Positions 24,001 to 33,000 of a stretch of 38,928 bases of DNA are shown here, piece by piece. A model generated the notes under the pieces. The model saw only the letters and a list, made by a program, of their open reading frames with translations, ran no database searches and was not told where the DNA came from. The position numbers and the translations under genes were made by a program. The DNA is taken from the NCBI GenBank assembly GCA_032358255.1, contig JAULBX010027297.1:1-38928 (forward strand), given 5' to 3'. The DNA comes from Heterotrichella gracilis (lineage: Eukaryota > Sar > Xanthophyceae > Tribonematales > Xanthonemataceae). Within the stretch, counting starts at the first letter, position 1, and the number at the start of each line of letters is the position of its first letter.

Positions 24001-27000
24001 TTATTATTACACGCGTACCGGCAACAAAGCCAGATCAGCAATCAGCCGTGCACAAGCATGCGCCACCCGTCCCTATCCTGGCAATGCTTGTACCATTTTG
24101 TGAAGTTTCTCGCCTGCAAGTCCTTAGTGACGAGAGCAGCCCACGTGGCCTTGAGTGCTCCCCTAGACCGCTTTCCAACCAGCTGCCCAATACGCTTGGG
24201 TATTCCGTTGACTGCCATACGTCCTAAGTGCCCCAGCCATTTTAGCCTAATAACCCTGAGCTTTTCCTCAACTGAGGATTGCTTACATTTATCTCTGTAT
24301 GGCTTTTGGCTAATGGGTTGAGATCTTAACCAATCGTCTTACTCCCATCCCGTGAATCCCGTTCCTAAGCGGTAGGCGGTGTAATCACAAAAGAAGCTAT
24401 AATGTTCCCCACATTAGTTAAACGATATAATACAACATGTTTATGTTCTATTCTTTTGTGTATGTAGGTCCAACTTGCCACTTATAGCAACGCCTTGGTG
24501 CCACCGCGCCCCTACCTAGGCAGCGCTGTCAACATAATCGCAACCATGCAAGGGCTGCAGGCTGAGGCGGTGTACACATTCAGCATCAGTGTACGCTACA
24601 TGTCGGGTACCAAGACTGCGGTGACCGGCAACTATAGCTGTGAGTGCCAACTCTAGTACTTTTAGTGCCCATTAGCCTATAGGTATCAGTGTCAATGAAT
24701 CTATCATTTTAGTGTATGTCGTGCAACATGCTGGGAAGTTTGCGGTGCCACATTGTGGTGTCATAGTTGTAGGTTGGAAGAGCAACATTCCAAGAACGGA
24801 TAGTTGATCAACTACTGTTTCTGAGTATCAACTACAACAATTACAACAATGAGCATTGGTCTTTGAATGCATTTGATGGGTGCAGACTCACTTTGTTTTC
24901 TTCCATCGGCCAATACCTTTGCATATAAAATAAACCTTGTTGAATATACTTAATATACTTCTTTGTTTTTGCGTGCAGTCATTTCTCCAAAGCCCATATT
25001 GGGCAGTAGTGCTTTTGTTGAAAAAATGTACTTGAGCGCATTTGGCCAGAGCTCAAACCTCGAGAAGTGCAGCTACAGCAGCTCCAATGACTACATGGTC
25101 CCAGTGTTGATCATGCGGATTAACCCCAATGGCAGCCCGTTGGTTGATGTCACCGTCTCTTGCAGGCGAGTTACTACGAATTGCACAGGATTGCCTATGA
25201 TTGCATGAGCCCAATAGACCTTGCAATATTATGTCTGGGGCGTACGCCCGTATCAACCCCAATTTTGGCTCGGTGGTTGGTGCCGTTGTCTGATGCATAA
25301 AAAATAATCGCACAAAATCTCACATACTCCAATATGATCACTCTTGATCACTTTATTGCAACGTTATTACTTGCTTGCGACTTGCATATTATCAGTAACT
25401 TGCTAAGTTTGCTTGTGGTGCGTGTGCATCAGCTACCCACCTACAGCGTGCTGGCCAGCGTCAATGTCAGGAGGTATTTAGTATATCCTACTTTGCTGAG
25501 GGTACTCGAATAATTAGAGGGGCATACAAACCCATGAAACCCATGTGACCCTAAATTCTTCACCATATCACTAGGCAGCTTAGGCAGCTTGAGTGTAATC
25601 AATACAATGGTCAATGGAGGGGTTGATGACCCTAGGAACCCTTGCATGTTTTGCTTGCGCAAGTCCGAAAGTGTCTCCAACGGCACGCCCCTCAAGGACC
25701 GTGCCGGGTTCTCGCCACTTTCATCTCGATTGTGGTCGGGCCTTTAAAACAAAATTTTGCTTCTTACTGCTATGCACTCTTGCAACGACTAGAAATAAAA
25801 CCTTATCTGCCTAATCCCTGCACCTTTTTTGCTTACGCAGCTCCGGAACCGTTAGCAACGGCGCACCCCTTCAGGATTGCGGCGGGGTCATGAAAGCCAC
25901 AGTCTCGGCGTCCGATGGGTCTGAAAAGTTGTCTGCGTACAACTACTACTATGCCGCACTCCCCCGACTACCCACTGAAGGCTACTACCGCTTCCTCATC
26001 AACACCGCCACCAACTCGCTGGGTGGGATGAGTGACTTCAGTGGCCTAACTGACAACACGCGCGGGTTCCCCTCCCAAAGCCAAGGCATATACTTTGGTA
26101 AGCCGATCACGTTTTATTTGAATAATTCATTGCTGATATCTATATGCCTTGGACGAATGTAACGCATGGATGAATGAACGAACAAATGAAGGAAAGAATA
26201 AAGAAAGAATCATATACCAAACACCAACTTTGACCACCACCCATTTCCTCACGTGCTACACATGCCCTAACACCTCACACTATTCACCATACCCTACACC
26301 ACACCACCTACCGCAGCCTCCACCGGGCCTGCCACGGTTGCCATCCTCAAATCCATCACCACGCCCAACCCCAAGATGAACCGCTACTTTGTATACCCGG
26401 CGCTGGAGTTCGACAGCCAGTCCCTGACGGACTGCGGGCTCCCGTCTGGTTCTCAAATGGGAGACATGAGTTTTCAGGTAATTATAGCAAAACTTGCATT
26501 AAAAAGGAAATGAAAACGGCGGTGGATACGCCGCAGATGGATTCCGGGCAACATGTGGATGGACCGGCAAACATCACCTCTCAGGTATTTACAACAAATT
26601 GTTAACCAACGATATAAACCCAAAATAAAGTTGCCAGTTCAAGTCCAGCGAGACACAGACATGTTGTGAAAACGTGTGTGGGGCTGACATACGTAGTGGT
26701 AGCACTCTAGGCCTAATCCGGGGGGGACAAAGACCATACGATTTGGGCCCCTTCCCTTGATCATACACACTTTTTAAAAAACTTAATATTATTTGGATTC
26801 AGCATGTCGTAATTGATTTACACTCGTGATGTCTCAGAAAATGTGTTTAGGACGCGGGAAGTGGCCATATTATCATCGGAAAATCAAACAGCAACAAAAA
26901 CGTTTTGGACTCGGAGTCAAAATCGCCCAAAATCGACCAGCAAAAACAAATCGAAACGATGTCTGAACAACACAAAAAGTAAATTTAAAAAGCAAAATCA

Positions 27001-30000
27001 CACTTCTTGTCGAGTTACCTTGTTGCGGCGGCTTTCAAAAGTCAGTATTCCGTCAAAAATGGGGACCATGGCCCTCCGCCCCTGAATACCCAGAGTGGGA
27101 ATTTAGAGAGTTCCAGCACGAGGGCTGGCATGACAGACATCACTACTGAGTATTAAAAGCAAAGAGATTTAATAAATGGATTGTAATGACATGGGGATGT
27201 GGTAGATGTGGTTTTATTTCATTCCAATTGTGAAATTCCCTGATTATTAAAGAGATTATTGTTCAAAGCGATGATTTTTTGTTAGAAGTTTGGAATTACA
27301 GCATTGTTGTCCGCCACACATGCTTACATAGTTGGAACGTCCATGCATCTACTAACCCTGTAACTGTTTCTACAGGTGGTCTCGGGTGGATTCTCATGGA
27401 GCAGCGCCACTTGGACGCGCGCCACAGACACATCCCCCGCTTCCTTACACAAGTTCGCCCTGAGTGGCTTCTGCACCCAAGTGGGCGAGGTGCACATTCT
27501 GGCCCGTATGACTTCCTACAACACAGGGCAAGTGGTGCCATACAACATCACCATCAACTGCGGAGGTGGAGTGCAAACCTTTAACTCTGCGCCATTAACG
27601 CTTGGCCCTAAATTGTAAACCCTTCTGCACGCAAGTGGGCGAGGTGCATCTCCTGACCCGCTTGATTGCCAAGGAGCACCGGCCAGGGGAGTAGTGCCAT
27701 TCGACGTTACCATCACTTGGGGGGCTTGGTTGTCGGTGTATGCCCTGTCTAAACTCTAGACTGAACATCTAGAACATCCCCTACTAGCCAGCATGACAGC
27801 AAAATGCAGGGGCCAAGGGGTGTTGGACAATGGGTTGGGAAGGGCTGCCTGGACTGCACAAACACACACAGTTGTTGCCTATTGTTACACCCCGTCACTT
27901 GCGCCCGCTGGTGCCACATGCTTGCGCAGTGCTAGCATTTATAGCAGTGCACAACTCTGTCAACCAGGCATCTCATGATGCATGCCCACCCCATTTCTTG
28001 CCGTTACCACCACCCGCACGTGCTTTGCAGATGCCGTGTGTGGGGACAACAATTGCTCACCCGGGGAGGGCTGTGGCTGTCGGGACTGTATGTACTCAAC
28101 AAAATGCCAACAAGGTGGGTGCTATACCTTAGGATTTGTGTACAACCAAGCACAAATGGTGTGAACAGAATGCTATGAACATTGGGAGTACCCACTACCC
28201 ACCACCATTGGGGTCCACCACCAACCCCTTGATAATGCAACCGCTGGAATACAGGAAATACTGCCCAGCGGACAAAGTGCAAGTTGATATTGTGTTCTTT
28301 TATTTAATTTATGCCACATGGAATACATTTCTGTGTGTAACACATTCATGGCAATTCTGGCTGCATATATTTTTGCCCTTTACCCCCCCCTAGTGTACCC
28401 TTGTTTACCTTGTTTCATCTTCATATCATTGCAAAACCAGGGGTGTTGATGTAAAAAGCAGAAACCTGGTTTATATATCAAACCCCTGCATAAACCCATG
28501 ATTTTGTGCATACCCCCACAAGTAATTAATTTGTTCCATTACTGGTTCATGCCCCTGGACCCCCCGCTGGTGCCACAACTACTACAACACACAGACCCTA
28601 CCAGCAACCAATGCGTTCCAGCCAGTGAGCTATACTGTTATAACTGTTACAGGGGCAAAAAGGCTGTGTAGGAGTGGGAGTTGTCTAACTTGTCGCAACA
28701 TGTTTTTAACAATATGTTACACTTGCAGCCCACTTCACACATTTCTTTCTACTTTAATATTAAGTTTATGTTTATGTGTGTCTCAGGCCCATCCGGCTCT
28801 GGGTGCAAGCCCCTGGACCCTACCAGCTTTTGCTTTGACCGCCGGACGGACCCTACCAATGCACAGTACGACGCAGCATGCGAGCCATACACCATCGGCA
28901 ACTATTGCTACAGATCATACTATGACCCAAGTGGGAACCCAAACCCACCCCCCGACCCAGTGTACCTCAACATCACCGGCGCCACCACCACCTCCGCCAC
29001 CGCCACCACCAGAACCATGCACATCAACGCAGTCATGGACGCAGGTATGGCGGGGGCTTATTGAATAAAGGGTGTTGCCTTTAGCTTCTGCTACCTTTAC
29101 TTCAAACTAGGTACCTGGTATTATATTTGGCACTTGTTGCAGTACAAATCTGGTTTGTACTTTACATGTGTATATATAGGATATATATTTGTGCATTAGT
29201 TTATGCTTGGCTGTATAATTAAGTATTTATTGCTGCTTATTATGTTATTTGTGTGGCTCTTGCAGCGTGGGACATCGATCCGGTGGTCACCGTGGCAGAG
29301 GACGGTACCGACTCCATGCAGAGGCCAGTGAACGTGAAATGCACCGCCATCACCGCCGGAGCCACCTGCCCCGCTGCTCTGCCAGCAAATTTCAACGCCA
29401 CAGTTCCAAATTACACCCCCGGGTGGTTTAACGGGACATTGCCCGTGACAATCGATGTACCCGGCTTTGACAATAGGGCAGCCAGCTACAACATCACGAT
29501 CACTGCTGCGATGTACAAGGTGGAGACGATGGGTTCGGGTAGTGCATTCTCTGTGGATGTAAAAGAGGCGTCCAGCACCCACAGCAAGGTCGTCTCAGTC
29601 CTCGCTACCCCTCCACCACCCCCGCCGTCACCTCCACCAAGGGATCCCCCACCATCCCCTACGCCCCCACCATCCCCCCCACCCCCCAACCCGCCGTCAC
29701 CTCCACCAACGCCCCCACCACCCTCCCCTCCGCCCCCACCCCCTACCCCGCCGTCACCTCCGCCAAAGCCCCCCCCACCACCACCAGCCCCGCCTCCCCC
29801 TTCTCCCCCCCCACCAGCACCTGCAGGTATCACACCAGGCTGACTTGTCACATGCAGTAGATATCTACAAGCATAACCAAATGTCTTGACAACTACTGGC
29901 ATTCGGCTTATTACGGGTGATAAATTGACTAGCCATTCATGCTTATCCTTCTTTTTTAGGGTCATTTATGTTAATCCTCACATTTTTTGTGGAAATGTTC

Positions 30001-33000
30001 TTTATTTTAGGTTAAATTTTGGCTTATTTTTACTTTCTCCTTGGCCCATGAACGCAGTTATCATTATGCTTACCTTTTTTTGCTAATTTTATTTCATTTA
30101 CACGAGATGACTGCATGGAATCAAGCTATCTCTGAACACATATAACACATAACCAGTGATCATCTTGAACTGTTAATCAGAATAAGCGTCCCGGAGGGGG
30201 AGGGGGGGGCGAGCTGGATCCATGGATAATTGCTCTGTCTGCGGCAAAGCACTCGTGTTTGCTCATGATTGGCAATTGCAACAATAGAATGTGCACCAGC
30301 TCAAACACTGACAACATACTGTAGATGTGTACTAGCCCAACATCATTGCTTTGTGTGCAGGTTTGGACGTGGTAGTGCAGTGCTCGTCTACCACTACTGG
30401 AGCTGGATATGACTCAATGGAAGGAGTCGGGCAGAGCTTCAGTCCACTCAGCACCCTTCAAAACATGTTTTTAGACTCTATAGAGGTATTGTATGGATTA
30501 TCATATTGCCTGGGTTGGCTCCCTGAATGTGACTGTCAAATAAAATTTTGTAAAAAAACGCTTGTATATCAAACTAATCAAACCCCGAGTTCCAAACCTC
30601 AAAGCCTTCCATACCTTGGGTCTCAAATCTTACATCCTCGTTTGGACTCTGGAAAGGTTGGAGATGCAGTTTTCCCGGATACCCCTTGTCTTCTTGCCAA
30701 ACCGGTATTTGGAGTAGCGGTGTGTGCTTTGCTGTATTTGCTGTTATAAACATCTTGGCCATAACTCCTTTGTTTCCAAAACAGGCAATGGTGCCCAAAA
30801 TGTGCATCACGCCCCAAATCACCCAAATGCAACATGCTATTCCTATTATTCATATGAAACCGTCCAAAATAATGGGTGACCATTGTATACACATTGTGCA
30901 CGTGCAGGGAAACTCAGAAATGTGAACGACGTGCCAATTGACTTATGATTGATATGTGGTAAAGCTTTATCGAATGATGTTGAAACAGGCTGAAGTAACA
31001 AACACACTCACCCATGGGTGTGGTTCGTATGTAGTAAAACCGTGATGCCATGATCAGCAAACAAGTCATTTGCTGACAATTGCAGGTGTTTGTTGGTGGT
31101 ATTTCTCAACAGACGACAGGTCAACAGCCGACCTACAACTTACAGCTTTACCAGAACTCCTTCTCCGAAGCCTTACTGGGGGTCTCAGCCAACGTGGTTC
31201 TCCCAAAAAACCAGAATCAGGCTGCCTGGTAGGTACAGGCAGACAGCAAATGCATTACGGTGTGGCATTGCAAAAATGAAACGAAATGAATTACTTTGTA
31301 AACCTTTCTGTGCAGGATCAAGTTCCCGTTCTTTGGAAACGGCGCGAGACTTGTGATAAGCGCCGACCTGGTATATGCTTGGAAGCTTGTGCGCTTGACT
31401 GGCTTACCCGGGCTCATCAACTACATCAACTACTGCCCCAACACCATCTCAGGGACCGCATTAACTAGCAACGGATTCGCTGTTCCCGCCAAGGACTACT
31501 CTTTCAGAGTCAACACCATTTACCTCCCCCCACCCTCCCCACCCTTGCCACCGTCCCCTCCAAGCCCCCCCCCCAGGCCACCCTCGCCCTCGCCTCCACC
31601 ATCCCCGCCATCCCCACCATCCCCACCACCACCACCACCAAGTGAGTGCGCCTCAGCCCACAAAGCTCACAAAACTGCAATCATGCAATCACACTATTTG
31701 ATGTACACACATGCAGAGGGGGCCTGGGACACACTGCTAGCTACCGGTACTGCAAACCTGCATGTGTGAAACTCGCAGCAGTACTTGGCAATCCAGGGAA
31801 TCCCAGTAGCCCTTGGCACCTAGCCAGCGCCCAATTTAATGCACTTTTGTGTTTCTGTCACACGTGCTCAGTGTAGGCCCCTTCATCCATCCACCCGCCA
31901 CGTCATCCGCAGCCATGCACCCTTGTTACCCTTATTGACGCATGTAACGCATGTGTTGCCTACCTGCTAGCCCCCCCACCGCCCGCCGCCGACGCGTGCA
32001 TTGTCAACAAGCCTGGACCCTTGTTCTTCCCGGAAGTGAAGACCACAACCGCCGTGTGCCAGGACCCGACGAGGCCAGACTTGGTCGGTTACTTGTGCTA
32101 CAAGTCTTGTTTGGACACATGTGGCAGCGACTACCGCTACCCGTATGGATTGTTGTGCCAGCGCGATCCAAATGGGTGTCCATCGGATTACACGGTAAGT
32201 TGAACCATGTTGGAAGGAATCCAGCAGTTGATGAGGTGTTCCAAGTGTCATGTGGCCACAACAACGTCATGTGGTGGTCGTGTGGCTGTAATGAGGCGGT
32301 AATGTGGGGATTATGTGGTTACCAGTTAACAACACATGGGGGGCCATACAAACATCTGCATGCGCTTTGTTGCATGCACACCGTGCAGCTATTGTCAGCT
32401 CATGCCACTTCACTGTGAACCCGCACTATCCTGCAGTACCCAAAATACCCATCACCTACCAAGCGCACCAATGCATGCACCCCCCCGTTGATTTGTCAAC
32501 CAAGTACAGTTTCCATGCACACACTCTCTTGCACGTCAAACTTGGGAGCGTCTATGTACCTTGCAAACCAGTGGATCAGAGCCATGTGATCAGGCCCATG
32601 TGAGCACAATCACGCTAATCACGCACACATGTCAGGGCAACACACTTCATAGACATACGGATATCAAACACTTCAGCAACAAGATGTTCAGCAGACGCGT
32701 CCTGTTGCTTACCTGTTGCTAGGGTTCCGCCCTGTGTTTTGGTCAGCGCCAGAGGATGTGTATAATGTGTAACGGTGGTGGGTGTGTTTCTGCAGTGGGG
32801 GGTTGTGTACTGCTGCAAGCCCACCACGTTTAACCCGTTTGCGGGCTGCGTGTCCAAGAACTGTGGGAGGTCAATAGATGGTGCGCCAGTCACCCCGTCT
32901 CAAGTGTGCGATAACAGCCAGTACAAAACCAGCGTCTTGGGTGTGGCTGCGTGCTACGACTCTGGGACCTTCACATGCTCCTGTGACAACTACATCAAAG

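Noticed and set aside
25433-25473. Micro-exon with cag and gag|gtattt ends
   Set aside because: Using it shifts exon 25841 into a frame with an early stop.
26640-26740. Possible circularly permuted tRNA (CAGTTCAAGTCC upstream of TAGTGGTAGCAC)
   Set aside because: T stem has several mismatches and no acceptor stem can be formed between the two halves.
29486-29965. 159-residue Gly-rich ORF on the minus strand
   Set aside because: It is the antisense translation of the Pro-rich linker; no splice or start context supports it.
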